Both the position numbers and the translations under genes were made by a program. DNA of 64,000 nucleotides from Monarcha castaneiventris obscurior (taxonomy: Eukaryota > Chordata > Aves > Passeriformes > Monarchidae). Location of the stretch: assembly GCA_026261815.1 (NCBI GenBank), contig JAMPIT010000059.1:17222001-17286000 (forward strand), in the 5' to 3' direction. The notes beneath the pieces were generated by a model. That model worked only from the letters and a program-made list of their open reading frames with translations, ran no database searches and was not told the origin of the DNA. Positions 33,626 through 48,300 of this stretch are shown here, in pieces; position 1 is the first letter of the stretch, and the number at the start of each line of letters is the position of its first letter.

Positions 33626-36600
33626 AAGTGATAGGCTCACCTCTTCTTCTATTTGAAATATGAGTTTCCATCTAAACACTCCAGGGTGGAGAAAATTTGC
33701 CATTCCTATTCCAAAACTAGGCAGCATTTGCTATGAACAGGTCATACAGATAGATCAACTACTGGCAGGGGTGGTACAGAGGAATTGCAGTTACAGCAAT
33801 GTAACTGTCCTTCCTTTATTTTTACCTGGACACTTACTCTGAGTGTGAGAAGACCAGATAGTTATGAATAGAAGTTTATGATTTCCAGTTCTTCATGGTA
33901 AGTGGATCATCACTGAAAGTCAGAGCCTGTAGATTGTGACAGAAGTGTCTGTGAATATGTAACATAAATGGGAGTTGAACTGAGCATGAAGAACAAAGGC
34001 ATTACTTCAGGACCAGGAAGAACCTTACATGGTAATTTTTCTGTATTAATTTAAACCTTTTTGCCTACAGAGGTTTAGCTACACAAGAAAATATTGACAT
34101 AGGAGTATAATTTGAACTGCACATAATCTACTGTGGAAGCAGATTAAGCTAAATTGTAAATAAAGATACTTGTCCTTGAGAAAGTGTGTTCACATTGGGA
34201 ATTGTATTGCAAAGCTAATAGTACTGATTTGATACAGTTGAAGTCATTGTTTAGGCTACAGCTCAAGCAATTACTTTAGTGAATATCCTAATGTAGAAAA
34301 GCCCTCCGTGAAGCACAGTTTAGGAATGAAAATATAGAGGACAAAAACAAAATTAAAATAAAGTATATCAGAAATAAACTTGCAGTGATACAGCATCATG
34401 GTTGCATAGAGATTTTCTATATTCTGAGCTGCATTTTCTTTACCAAGCAGACCAGACAGCACAGCACAGCAGCTGGTAAAGCACTGAGAAATTGGTATGT
34501 TAGCTCAGAGCAATACTGTTGTAAGACTTGGTCAGCTTGGACAATGGCTGGAATGAAATATAAATTCATAAATATAAGCCCATGTGGACATTTGCACTCA
34601 GTTGCAGAAGTACTATTGCTAGTAGCAGGGAACTCAAGAGCACAAGAAGGGGGAGAAAACCCTACAAATATTTACAGACATGAAAATGTCTCCTGCTCTC
34701 CAATTCTAAAAGCACAATTTTCTCCCTCACTCATAACCATTCCAGTGTATGAAAGACAATGCAAAGGTGACATATCTGTGGTATACTTGCTAGAATATTA
34801 CCTATTTTTAGAAGTGTTTAACATCTGTGTGGGGATTATGTAATATTCAGCATTTACACCAAAGAGGCCAGGGCTGTGGTATGTAAGTTGAGGGTAGGAA
34901 GAAAGCTGCTTCGGTTTCCTCCCCTACTTCTCCATGTAGATTTTGAATTCCACTGGATTATTTTTGTGGGTTTCTCCCCTGATGCTGTACACACTACTTG
35001 AATATTAAAATACTCTCACACCTTCAAAATATCATCTAGGTTGCAGAAAGATGATTAAAACAGTTGAAATAATTGTTAGTGTTTTTAAAGATAAAATTGT
35101 GAGATAGTAAAACATTAGTGGATATCTATAAAACAACAGGAAAACATGGGGGAGCAGAAAAGGAGAGGAAGCTTTCTGCTTCTCCAGAGTATATTGTGTC
35201 ACAAAAGACAAAGCTCTCAGATGAACTTTCAAAGGCTGTACCGTTACATGTAATTGCAGGATCTGTGCTAGAAGTTAATTTTGACACCTGCAAATGTTGG
35301 TGAGAGGAGAGACAAACTAGCAAGCATACACAAAACTAAGCAAAGATTTTTTTTTTTTTTTATTTGAGGTAAGCTTTAGAGGTCTTTGTAGGATAATATC
35401 ACTGTAAGTCACCAGTAATCGATGGAGTTACTTTGGCATAAAATTGCTGCAAAATCAGAATTGAGAACAAGGTGTTTACAGACCATTAATTTATAAAAAA
35501 ACAACCATCTCCTGTTTTAGGTGCGAAATGTTTACCTGAAAACTGTCTGAAATGTTGCCAACTATTTGATTAATCTTATTTAACACACACTTTTTTAAAA
35601 GATACACCTACAGGACTCAAGCAGCTCTGACATCTGCGCAAGTGAGCTGTGCTGCTTGTGTGACGGAGGCAGGCTGACATTGATATGTCTCAGGAAGGAC
35701 TGATCCTTTCAGAAACATCAGTATTTCAAAGTCCCCACCTTAATCACCACACACACATACACCAAAAAACACATTTTCTCCTCTCTGTGCTATTTCCAGA
35801 CTCTAAGAAAAAAGTATGAATTTACCAAAGTGACCTAGAGTAGCACCCCAGATGGTTGGGGTCAATACATGGAGAAAAACCGAGTGGGCTTTCTACGTGC
35901 ACGAACTTAATGAAACTTCATCCTGCATTCACTTCAATTATTTTCACAACAGAAATAAATCAGGCTAACTTTTGTGGAAAAAATTTCGAGGTCTGCCAAC
36001 ATTCTACTGAAAGTTACTTCTTTATGTTTCTAAGGAATCAGCTTATGTTTTTTGTTCTCAAAGCAGCAAGTGGGATTGTGTCAAATTGGCAGCTTTTCTA
36101 GGCTCATTCTTAATTTTTACTTTGAGATTCTTTCATGTCACATTTTGCTCTCCTTTCTTAGGGCCTTACATTTACCTGTAAGAACATATTTTACAAGCAT
36201 TCTGCAATGTGGCTGGGAGGAGCCCTTTTCCCTTTTGCAGCCATTGCAGGTGGCAGAGTAAAGAGACTAGCATTGAACCTGTGACCTGGATGATAAAGTC
36301 TTATTTGCATAGTAAGTTGAAAAGTTTTAGAGAGACATAGAACAAGGCTTTAAATATTTAGTGTTCTTAGGGATCATTCAGAGTCTAACTTTTATATTAC
36401 AAAGGCTCTTATATATGATTATTCTACACTGATCATAACTACCATAAAAGTCATTCATGTCACTTAGACAGAATTATAGAATTCAGTGCTTTGTTTGATG
36501 TCTAAATAGACACAGTAGGGGATACAAAAGAAAATACAGAGGCAAAATGACTGAATAAAACAATATGTAAAAGAAATATATAGAATAGTAAGTCTTAGAA

Positions 36601-36989
36601 TTGCTGAGGTCTTACTGTAATATCCTGCCGTATATTCTTTCAATACAGTTTTATTAATATGTGCATTTATAGCTCTCTTACTTTCTTTCATGACTCATAC
36701 TTACTTTCCTATTTACCTCAAGATTCTCTGTAGTTTCCTTACTCAATCAAAGAGCAATGATAACCTTCTACATTTACAAAAATGTAAATTTGACTATTTT
36801 AAAGTTGACAAAACACCTGCATTTTGTAAAATGAAATACATCCTTCTTATCTATCAAGATTTCTTTTTTCTAAATTGTCAGTAGTAATCCAGATGTAGTA
36901 AACAAAGGAAAACCAGAAAATATTTCTGAGTTATATTTTCTAATTAAATGCATGTATTAATAGCAACAATGTAGTCAAAGGTGATTGAA
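33626..36989. other. AT-rich non-coding DNA
   Basis: No gene is recognised. A plus-strand frame of 152 codons (34385-34843, starting with GTG) is the second-longest in the window and has no recognisable domain. A T15 tract lies at 35347-35361. Confidence 0.5.
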
Positions 36990-37110
36990 AAGGTGTGATG
37001 CTAAGGGACATGGTTTAGTGGTTGACTTAGTAGTGTGACTTAGTCAGTTGTGTATGCTTATAATTGGACTTAAAGATCTTTTCCAACCGGAATGTTTTTA
37101 TGAATATATC
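36990..37110 (+). mobile_element. CR1 LINE 3' end fragment, old
   Basis: ATGCTAAGGGACATGGTTTA (36999), ATTGGACTTAAAGATCTTTT (37062) and CCAACCGGAATGTTTTTATG follow the pattern of a CR1 3' end (GTGGCACTCAG...CATGGTCTAG...GTTGGACTCGATGATC...TTCCAACC...ATTCTATG). Diverged, but the order is conserved over about 110 bases. Confidence 0.7.
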
Positions 37111-38494
37111 CTCATGTCATTGAAAAGCTTATTGTTACAAAACACGTCCATCTAGCTTTCTTTTCATATTTCAGAATTTAATTGTTGAGGGAAATAACAT
37201 TTTTCAAAACAATTTCTAAAAGAGTAGATTGTGCGTAGCTTATTGAGGGGTCATGTTTTATATAGCTGGTGAATGACTATAAACTAGGACAAAAGAAAAT
37301 TTGGACCAGTATTAAAGCTGTGGCAGACAACATGCTGTAGTTACTGTTCCACAGGCTTTTGAAAAAAACTGTGCACATAGGCCTATGCTTCTAATAAAGT
37401 ACCAAGTGTCAGTTGTTGCATCCATATTCCTGAAGACCAATTGATTTGTGTTTCCTCTGTGTTCCTTCATGCCCTGCTCTCACGCAATATTAGCCAATAG
37501 CAGTAGCTCCTTTTGCTGTAGTTTTTGAGCAATAGATGTCATAGCTATAATTTTAAAATTCCCTTAGACTATAAACAATACTTGGCCATGATAAGCTAAA
37601 CTGATTTTGAAGCTGACTCCATTTATTCAGCAACTTGTTCCATCCGGTTTGATTTGTTTATTAAATACCAGCCTCATACATTCTAGGCTAAGAATATTTT
37701 TGTTCTGGAAGACATCTCAGTGTGTACTGTGATACAACAACGAGTTTCAACTGGTATACAGGTTTTTATATCTACTGTCAATTCAGACGGGAATTCAAAA
37801 ATTCTTAGATTTCCTATTTCCTTATTGTTTTCTGGGCTAGAAAGTTTTTATTTGAGTTTTTATTTGTTGATAAATCTATTGCAGAAGTTTACTGGGTCTT
37901 TCCTCACGCTTCTTTTTTTTATTTTCAGGGTACAAAATTTTCTGTCATCCAAAAGGACTTTTTCTTTTGTTACTGCTAAACTAAAACTCCTTATAATCTG
38001 CTGAAACAAATAATTCAGCTAGGACTATTAATTTTGACAAGTAATTTTTTTGCATTATGCTAAATATAGTAGAAAACCTTATATGTAGGTTTAGATATTG
38101 TGTAAAATTCTCAGGTTGCTTTCGTATGAGAGAATGTAGCTTGAGTGGTAAATGAGAGCAAGTGTCAGATAATCCTTTGTGTGTGTCTGATGTGGGGAAA
38201 GGCAGGTGCCTGAACCCAAGCATTTGAGCCCTCAAGAAGAAGCCTGTTGCATGCTAGCTGCAGCCAGAAAGGGTTTGTTGTAAATTGTGACAGTGACTGG
38301 TTCAAACCAGAACAGTATCTACTTAAGCAGACATGAGATGGAAGCATCGAATAGGAGATGGAGCAGGCCTTGTTCTTCTTCACTCAGACTTTTGGCAAGA
38401 AGACTGAGGGCCTGAAAAAAAGGAGTCCTAAAAGTACAACTGATCCTAAGAAGATGCATAAGACTTGCCTTTGGTGAAGGTATCTTGACTGTCT
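37111..38494. other. Non-coding DNA
   Basis: No gene or mobile element is recognised between two CR1 fragments. Open frames here have no recognisable domain. Confidence 0.5.
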
Positions 38495-38800
38495 CTAATC
38501 ACCTCCCTTCCTTCCATAGGTTTTGGTATGTCGTTCAGAAAAATTGTTCCATGATCTTACTTGGAATGGATTTGAGGCTGATTGGTCAGCAGTTCTCAGT
38601 TCCATTCTGGCTTTTTAAAAATAGGTATGATGTTTCCTTTTCTTTCCAGTCTCTGGGGACACCACCCAATTGCCACAACTTTTCAAATAAAATAGAGATT
38701 GGATGGACAACAACACTGGCCAGTTCCTTCCAGACACAACTTCTTGGGTCCCATGGGACCACTGGGAATTTTTCAAAAGGAGAGAAGCTAGAAAAATTAA
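38495..38800 (-). mobile_element. CR1 LINE ORF2 fragment, reversed
   Basis: The plus strand reads TTCCATGATCTTACTTGGAA, GGCTGATTGGTCAGCAGTTC, AGGTATGATGTTTCCTTTTC, CCAGTCTCTGGGGACACCAC and TTGCCACAACTTTTCAAAT, the complement of the part of CR1 ORF2 just before and at the start of the reverse transcriptase core (around the ...GNVTPIFKKG... and NYRPVSLTS region). It is frame-broken. The open plus-strand frame of 117 codons across it is antisense to CR1 and not meaningful. Confidence 0.8.
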
Positions 38801-41800
38801 AAGCCAGTGTCAGTCAGATGGACTTCTGTGTTCTGTGATTGCTGATATCACTTTCTCATCTTTTTTTCAGATCAAAAACATGCAAGTGTGATTCATCTAG
38901 GAAGGAGAATTACTTAAAAAGAGGAAACAAATTGCATTTGAAATTTTATCATTTCAACATGCCTCTTGGGAATAGCTCTTAAAATAAAGAAATAAAGTAA
39001 TTTACTTTTAAATAAGAATGAATTCTGGACTGCAATTTTTATATTTTCTGATTTTTTAACCTATATTGTCAAATATTTTATGACAGGGGAAATGTTTGGG
39101 GTTTTTTTAGAATGTTTCTGGTTTTTCTCTGCACATTTGAAAGCATTTGGATGTAACACTTTTCATTGAATCGCTTCCTAGAGTATGACTTAAAGTTTTT
39201 TCAGATCTTTCCAAAGACTGCTGTTGAAACCTCTAGTCCATATTATAGTCACTGAAAAGGTCCTGTAAATATCAACTGTTAAGTAGGAGACCCTTTATAA
39301 CATATTTAAGGATTTAAAATACCGATAGGTCTGACTGCTTGAAAGAGGAGACTACTGTCTATCAGAAATGGGATTATAAAGAAAATAGTCCATTATAAAA
39401 TTCAAGTTGATTAGGTGCCTTTAATCTTATAACTTTATAACCTTATAACTTTAGCCTAGACATGACCCATTCAATTGAGTCTTTTAGACACTGTGTATAA
39501 ATACTTTCTTTTGGTATCCAAAAGGATTTTTTTTTTGTTTCCTGGGGTTTTATAAAAATACATGGATGAATCACATTTAAATAAAATAATCCTGGGTTTT
39601 TTCCAGACTTCGTTCACTATTCCTAAAATTATTTCTCTGGCTTTACAGCTTTCTAGTTCATACTAAAATTTATAAAATATGATTAGCAACTCTGGCCCAA
39701 AGAAGTAGCTATATTAAATACATTGACCAATATCGTCTGTCCCCTGTATCTTTGTGAGCTATATCTTCCCACAAGCTTGGCTTTTGAGTTTGAGCCTGGT
39801 CCTAAAAATCTTTGAGTGGTTTGCGGTATGTCGTGCTTCAAGGCTGAATTCTTATTGTTCATGCGTAAGTGTATTTAAGAAGAGATATAAATTTCTTAGT
39901 GATTTCTGGCTTGTTGACGTTTCTCAGGCTGCAATCTGGTTGCAATTACACAGGAGAGAATTTCTTGCATAGGAGAGCTCTAAAAGTGCAGGTTTTGTCA
40001 GACACTTTTTCATAAGTCAGGGATCTGTGCCCGGAGGGGTGTTTGCAACTTCTGTATACTAGGATACACCATTTTTTTTTTTCAGTCACAGAGTTTGATC
40101 AAGTTCCTTTGAAAACAAGAACACTCTACTAATCTTAATGGAAACAGCATGTAAGGCCCTAGACCTTTTTATCTTGGGACACATCCAAGCTCACCAGCTC
40201 CCGTGCTTGGAAGTTATTAATAATGACAGCACAGTAATAACATATCTTAGGAAATGTTACAACTAAAGGAAAAAATACTATCTGTGTATGATATTTTCTA
40301 TTATGAACACTCACACTGTCACCTGTCTTTGCGGGTGTCATGTTAAAAATATCCCTTCATTACTGTGGTTCTCAGTGCATCTGAGGCCATAGTTTTCAAA
40401 TGTAAATATTATGCTCATTGAATATAAAATAAGTATCAAAACTAGATTTTTAAGACAAACTGCACTTGCATCTGTGCTTGAATTCCCTTTTTCATGCAGA
40501 GAAAGTGCAATTAACTATGTGCCATTGTGAAAAGTATGTGGCAATGTGATTGCAATCATCACGAAAGGTGTCTTTTCTGTTTTTATTTTTTCCTCTCTTT
40601 TGGGCAGGTACATTTTTTTCAGGATTTTTGGTTGGTTGATTCTTTTGTTTCTTTAAAAAAGCAGCATTTCCTTGGTCATAAAATATATTTAGAAAACTTT
40701 GTGATCACACTAAAAAGGCAAACATCTATAGATGGAATTATTTCTGATAATGTATAACAGTTTGAAATATTTTTTCCCCCTAGAACCGGTTCTGCCTTGA
40801 CATTTTTACTTAATCCTTAGGAAAAGGGCCTTTTAGATGAGAAGCTACTAAGGAATAAGTACTGTACTTCAAATTTCAACCTTGATTTTTTTTTTTAAGG
40901 TTTGTACATCTCTCTTTGTTTAGAACAAAATAAGAAATAATTTTTTAATACTTTATGTTTTGTCTCCATTGAGTGGTCTGTGTTGGCTAAAAAATCTACG
41001 TACCATATAACTTTTTTATACCATTTGCTTTCCAAATATTAAACTAGTTTTGCAAAGGCTTGTAGATAAAATTCAGTATCACTCTCCACCTTGCAGGAAG
41101 TAGTTGCTACAGTCATTCAAGGATATATTATCTGACTACCAGGTCTGATGAAATTTCTTTAAATGTCACATATACTAGATGTCAGCTGTCTCTGGTTCAT
41201 GTCAGGTAGAACAGAAGTATGAGCTGAAAACTGGCTTTTCTCATCCTAACACAAAATCTTAATGTCTTAGAGAGCTCTTTCAACAGAAGAAACATAAGAA
41301 GCCTTTGAATTGCTTGTGTAAGGCTTTGTAACCTGTTTGCTTTCTCTAAGCCAGCTTGTGAGCTAAAACTTAGGAGGCTGACATAAAAGTCCTGATCAAA
41401 GTTCCTTGTTTTCCCTTGTGGAGAAGTGCCAATTCACATAACCACACCCTACATCTTTGATGGAGGGAGGATCTTATTTAGGCTATTAACACGGAGATTA
41501 ATCTTACATCCACTGAGCAACAGGGTGGATAAAATATCTTAGAAGTTTTTTTTTTCCCCCTTGAGCTGGTGACAAGACAATCATGCTGGCATGAAAAAGG
41601 AAACAGAAAGGGAACAGAAACAACCTGGAGTGATGAGAGTAATGGCATGAAGGGAATTAGCAGTGAGAAATAACACCATTTGATTTGATGCTTCAGAGAA
41701 AAACTCAGAGAAAAAATGAAAAGAAGCATGAAAATGTACAAAATAAGAATAAAAAAAGTATAGTCTAGTGTCAGTTTGGCTCACTGAAAAAATGCAGTAT

Positions 41801-44800
41801 TTGTAAGAATTGGGGTTGTTTGTGAATCAGATTGCCAACTCCACAGCTAGCACAGGATACCGAAGTGGGTACAGTCCTGTTCTACGTCCTACTCTAAAAA
41901 ACAAAGTACTTTGGCATGGCTACTATGGTATGTACACACATAATAATTTTAGAATACAGACACTTGCTAATGATCTCCTAGTGAGACACAGAGTCCTGAA
42001 GCAGATTCTTTCAACCATTCTAGTATCCCTATCCAGTTATCAATCTAGGCTGAAGAATAACTTTATGAAAGCTTTTCTCCTTGATTCCCTATTAACAAGG
42101 ATTTTTTTTTAATCTTTATGAAAGTTCCTGTCTGTTACTTGCCAAAGTACACATATTTGGAACTGAATTGCAAAGCGTTGCTATTTTTTCTCCTATCAAC
42201 TGTGCACTTCTTTATTAATACGAGAGCAACAATCTGTGGTAATTTAAAATCTGCAAGTCTCTGTTTACATGCCACACGCATTTCCAGGAGAACAACAAAA
42301 TTGTTTATTGATGCTATTTAAGCTGGAAATATGCAATGACAAATGCTATAAATACAAGCAATAATATGTTAATAAAATTATTTATCATGTGGGTATATAA
42401 TGATTATACAGTGAAAATTTTTCTTTGCTCTTTTAGAATAAAGGAACTAGAAAAAATGCAATAAGAAGTCATATTAGAAAGCCTAAAATTTTTGGATAAT
42501 TATATTATCAAGCAAGTTCTCTAAGATTTCGTGGATTTTTTTTGTGAGATTAAGGGTCTTAAACTATACTAATAAAACCCCCCAGAAAAAAGTTTTCAAG
42601 AAATTGTGTCAAAAAATGTATTCCTTACTAGAACTCTTGCTCTCTTTGCAACTGTGTTTACACTTGTCCACTGTTAAGCTTAAAAACACAGGAAACAACT
42701 TAACAATGTAAAAGAATTGATAAATAAAATGGATGTGCTCACAAAAGAATTCTGTTCTCAATGTTAAAAAGAATACAGTTTGTACATGTAAGAACTTTAA
42801 AAAACTGGAATTAGTCCCTACTGAGATAAATCCCTGTTCAACATCTCTTATTGAGCCCAGTCCCTAAACTGAGAGTTGTGAAGGTATTTCAGCTACTTCA
42901 GTAGTTCAGAAAGTTCATTCAATAATAGATCCCTGCTAAGTATGTGGAAATTCCTTTAAATGTGCACTCTCAAAACTGAGCCAAGGTGTATGACTGGCAT
43001 TTTTCTTCTAGGAATAAAAACTCCTGACAATCTCCTCAGTCAAGGTTTGGTGCTTTCTCCAAAACTTGACTTCATTGAAATTCTTTGGTACAAAGACTTG
43101 GCTGCTACATCGAAGAAATCCCCTGTAGCCTGGCCCAGTTTTACTAATATTTAATGAACAACATCTAAATGTAATGTAAATGTGTGTATTTTCAACCATT
43201 TCAGTAATGCATGTGCATACTTCCTCTTGAAGGCTGTGCAAAGTGCTCTGCTTAATGAGGATTTATAATTACCCTTTTGGAGTGTTGGTCCATGTCTTAC
43301 TTTTCAACAGAACATTCCTTAACATCAGAGTGGTTTCATTATAGAATTGGTGTTGTAAATCCATGTAAGGGATGAACAGTCATTGAGAAATAGCTGCTGT
43401 GCATTTGCAGCTATTCTTTCAAACAAAATTATAGGGGAATCTGAAGCCAATGGATATCTTTGTATAGTGTCTGCACATTTTTGTTTGAGATCTGACAACT
43501 AACTAGCTACCTAATAGAACCCAACACTATTCTGTAGTCAGCAGCTGTTGAAAAATAGCCATTATGTTCTATCATGTGGGAAATTTGTGTACTTAAGGAC
43601 AGTTTCCAAGGTAGCTTTCACACAAAAGTCGTTAGCCAGCAAGTCCCCAACCATGGATTTCTATGATAGAATGCAGCTTTTCTGAAGAAGGCGTTATGCC
43701 CTATTGGGCCAATAATTTGCATTTTAAGCAGGGTCTAAATAGGTATTTCTCTGACAGACTGGAGCTGTTATGGCTTACTAGGTCAATAACGTATTTTGTA
43801 AATACTCCCTAAATAGTAATTTACATAATTTGTATATTTAAAACTCTGTAATTGAGTATCTACACAACAGACCATAATGTCTCCATTAGAACTAGCATGA
43901 TCTATTTTCATGTTGCTTGGGGGGAAAAAAAGAGATGAAAAAGAGTAAATTATAATATTAATTAATCCTACAGATATGAAAAATATTGGAAAATTGAATT
44001 CACTAAAGACCTGTATTTTTCAAGATCTTTTTTAGCTGTGTTCTCTTTGATTTACTGTACTGTAATAGCACAGTATATTAATTAACTCTCATTCTCTGTT
44101 TTTTTATTGGATGGAAAACACATTCTTTGGTAGGTCAAGGGTCAAGGAACACATGAAAAAGATACTTTTGTCCAACAGGCCCATTTTACTTTTTACTTTG
44201 GCTACCATTATTAAATATTAAAAAAAGAAGTTCTCTAAAATAGATCTAGAATTAACCAGCAGACTGTTATGCCTGAATAGATCTCATCTTTTGCTTTCTT
44301 GAAAATTTGGCTTCTAATCCATGTTATTATCTAAAGTACCTCTACAAGTCAGAGAAATGAATGCAGGCATCCTAGAAGGCAGTTCACACTATCTCTTTTG
44401 GGCTGTTCCAATAAAGAAGATGATGTATTCTCAAGACATATACATTGTTCTCTCTTTGATTGTACAATGACCCCAACTGGTGCTTTAGAGACCTACTCTT
44501 CAGCTGACTACCACTAAGTGATATTAACCCTGTCCTTACAGAAACCCGTTAGGTGAATCTATGTCCTAATCTTGTACGCTTTAGCTCAAGAAGAAAACAG
44601 GTAATTTGCACAGGAAATTTCAAGACTTTTTCTTATACTATTGCTTGAAAAGTCCTTAGGGCCATATTGCAGTTACCATGAAAACTGACATAATATTTTC
44701 TTTCTATACATAAATCAAAAACTTAATACAAAAACTTGTTAGCCACTTTTTTCTGCAAAATATTTAAATTTTTATTACTCATCTTAGTTTCATGGAGGAA

Positions 44801-45293
44801 GAAATTATATATTTAACATTAAATTCCTTTCAGAGATTGAAACAATCTCAAAAGTAAATGTTATTTCAATTTGTCACTTTCTTCAAGCATTTACAAATAG
44901 CTCAGTAAGAGCTTTGAAGATGTGGGCTGATGTAGCTTGGTGACAAGTGTCACATGAGCTTTTTGGATTTAATAGCTTCTGCAACAAAAAGTTTCAATTT
45001 AAATCCAATGGAAGTATAAAATTCAAATTGAACAGTCATTGTAAGTTAGCTAAGCAGTTCAGCATCAGATTTTTAGCTGATGTATGAGCAATTCAGATTC
45101 AAAGTAAGGATTCATGGTGTTAATACTGCTCATGAAAGATAAATCAATTCTCCATGAAGAAGGTCAGCACAAACTCTAATTAAGCCTTCAATATGAGATT
45201 AGGCAACTCTTAAATAAAATAAAAATCTTCTTTGGGTTTCTGTATAGACAATATTTTCACCTTCAAAACTGGGTGGAAAAGAAATCTGAAAAG
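38801..45293. other. AT-rich, repeat-poor non-coding DNA
   Basis: I see no gene, RNA or assignable mobile element over about 6.5 kb. Frames up to 100 codons are scattered and look like chance. Confidence 0.5.
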
Positions 45294-45315
45294 GAATCAC
45301 AGAATCACAGAATCT
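45294..45315 (-). repeat. CR1-tail-like microsatellite relic
   Basis: GAATCACAGAATCACAGAAT is the complement of the ATTCTGTGATTCTGTGATTC tail that ends CR1 elements. The sequence to its right does not continue as recognisable CR1, so it is either a tiny truncated insertion or a chance 8-bp repeat. Confidence 0.4.
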
Positions 45316-48300
45316 ATATTTGTTTGTAATCACTTTCTTCATATCACTGAAATGCATTGGGACAAATTCTTTCCATCCCTAATTCCTATGTTTCAGTGAA
45401 TAAAAAGCATGAATGCGTTTCAGCCATTTCTTCTTTGCAGAATGGAAAAGTAATTACAGGTTTATATTCTTTATTCTATTTGTTGTCCTTTTTATGTATC
45501 AAAATAATTACACCATTAAACTACTGAAAATTAACAATCACAATTATGCAGTGAAAAATTGTATTAGGACATGGGTGTGTCATTGGAGAAATATGCCCAG
45601 AGCAGTATTTTCTAGATTTTACATACTTTTTGTTCCTGTTTTGGCAGAAAAGACCCAGACAATGTTTCATAAAACTGTCCAATTAGAACTTCCCTAGGGT
45701 GAAAATCCATAATAAAGTATAAAGGGTGGTTAATGCTGAGCTTGCCGGAACCGTCATTGATGATAACAGATATGGACAGCTCTGTCACATTTGAGGAAAT
45801 GAGTTATTTTTAGTTCCTTCAGTTTTTCTGTGGGTATGTGCACTGATGTGTTATGTGCTAGAATTTCCATTGACTATCTTAAATAGCTTATTTTTAATCT
45901 TGAAATCTTGGGAGGTAAAGTTTGAACTCAGATTAACAAATAGTGATGTTGAAGGTATGCCAAACAAGAGACAGCTGATTGTGGATCAATCCAGTTAGAG
46001 AAGGTGCATTTGCAGATAATTCAAAAATTTGTGACTCCACTCTGCTAGTAGAGTTTTGTACTCTACCAGCTGGCCTGTGATGAGACTCTACTTCTCTTCA
46101 ACCTGGCCAGTTGGTACGACTGTATAGAATTTTTTACATGATAAATGAAAATGTTGGGTATCAAATAAAATTAAATAAAAGAAAGTCTGTAATTCTGTCC
46201 CTTTTTCTTTGATTAAATTTTAATATGAAAACTTATATGAATAAGTTTCAGTTTATTTTTCAGAAATGTGAAGGGACTCTTAGCAATCTGTCTTTTAAGA
46301 GATAGATTTATTCACTTGTGCAAACGGAAGTTTTAAGAAGTGTGTATATTTCTATATTCCAGTCATTAACCTTTATTTTCTCTCTTGTGCTTACTTTTAC
46401 TGAAGCAATCTTTTCTAGATATCTCAAGAATCTGGTCTGAAGTATTACACTATCTCTTGTTTTTCTTCTGCCTTCTGCTAACTGCCACTTTCACTGATCA
46501 CAGTTTTCACCATTAAGGTATCTAGTCTTCTGTTATAAAAATAAATTTCATGGTAATGATTAAAATATCTTACACCATCCATCAAGAGAATCTCCTTCTC
46601 TCCACTGAAATGGACTTGTTTAAAATTCACACATCAAAGAGATACATCTGATTTTGAAAACATATGGAAACTTTTGAAAGTCTTATATGGAAGGTCTAAT
46701 ACATTCTTTATAGAAAAGTTACAAGAAGTTAATCTCATGTCACCTGAATGCCAGCAAGAGATGCAGCCAACCTATGGGGCACATTTAATCTTGATGGTTA
46801 AAGAATTTATGTATAAATACACTCCTTCTTAAAATCTCCACAGAACATCCCTCTGCAGGTGTCATGAGTAGTATTCCTGATCCTAGCAAAGGCAATGAGT
46901 AAAACTTATTCTGGTATCAAAGAGGTCTGCCTGGAAATTTGCATGCTTTATTTTGCAGCAGTACTGCCATTTATCTTACAGCAAAGTTCCAGGCTATTTT
47001 AAAAGAGTAAGAAAAGAAAAGAAATAAGCCAGTCTTACTTTTCTTAGAATAATTACATAGTATGGCCAAAAAGTACTTGCAGTTTTGCTACTTTTTATGT
47101 ACAATCTGTATTTTCATGAGTGAGATTCTTTAGAGAATGGAACATGAAAAGACAAGTGGTGTTACTAAATATACATGTAGTCATGCTAGCAAAGCAAAGC
47201 AAAGTAATCAAAACTCCAGAATTAGTATGCTGCCTAAAATATCTAAAGTAAGGCAATAATTCAGTTAACTCCTTCCTTTAGCAAAAGATCTCCTTTGGTA
47301 CCTCTCATACGTGAATAAAACTTCTCTCAGCTCTGTATTCCCATTGGCCAAAACAACTTTCCTGGACATTCTTATGTTATTGTTTGACACCTGGTGCTGT
47401 AAAATAATTTATATTAAATGAAAAAAGTGCATAATAAAAATAATTCAAACACCTCAAACCTTTGGGCTTTTTTTTTTGAGTTATGCTTAAGGCAGCAAAA
47501 CATCTACTTGTAGATAATTGTACCAAACACAATATTCTTATACTCACCAAAAATTAATACTGCTTCTGAAGACTTAACATCTATCTAGTAGTCACACCAC
47601 TGTTTTGTGTTGGTCCTTAAAGGCTTGGAATTTGCCATAAACAGCAATTTTGGTGTCTTGCAATATGTGACATCAATTTTGGCAATTCAGCTAGCAGAAA
47701 AACCAGATGAACTTACTGTCTTCCAGAGGAAGAGTGGATGGGGATAGTGGATTGTGGAAGAAAAGAATTGTAAATGAAAGTAAATTGAGTAGATAATCAT
47801 GTAGATTCCTGTTTATCATATTTAAACTTCTGACTTAAGAGTGAAGTTCTCATGGCTCAAGTCCAGTAGTATTACACAGATATGGTTTTTAAATCCTGAT
47901 CAGTGTCTAATCATAACAAAGAAACGTTCCTCTACATCCTTCACTTTGATGCCTCTGGGATGCAGAACTTTGAACTATTACAGTGACACCATAGTTAATA
48001 ATAAAATAATAGCTATTTTAAATGAGTTTTAAAATTTTCAGTCAACTGAATGCTTCATCAATGGATTATTTTTCCAGAACTTATTTTCTTAAGATAACAT
48101 AATTTATGACAGCTCTCTATGAAGAAATAATGTGAGCTTCTGGCTTTCCAATGTTTTGCTCAGAATGTCTGAGTCCTTGCTCAGATGTAGTTGCAGAGGA
48201 AAGACATTTCAAACTTAGAAACATCAAATAGAAACCTTTATTTGCAACAAGACTTCAATTTCCTATTCTTTGGCAGTAGCTTCTTATTGTTATTAAGATA

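Noticed and set aside
38485..38838. Plus-strand frame of 117 codons
   Set aside because: It lies antisense over a reversed CR1 ORF2 piece and has no domain.
45294..45315. Tandem GAATCACA as a CRISPR-like repeat
   Set aside because: Only two and a half units without spacers; it matches the CR1 tail microsatellite, and the genome is avian.
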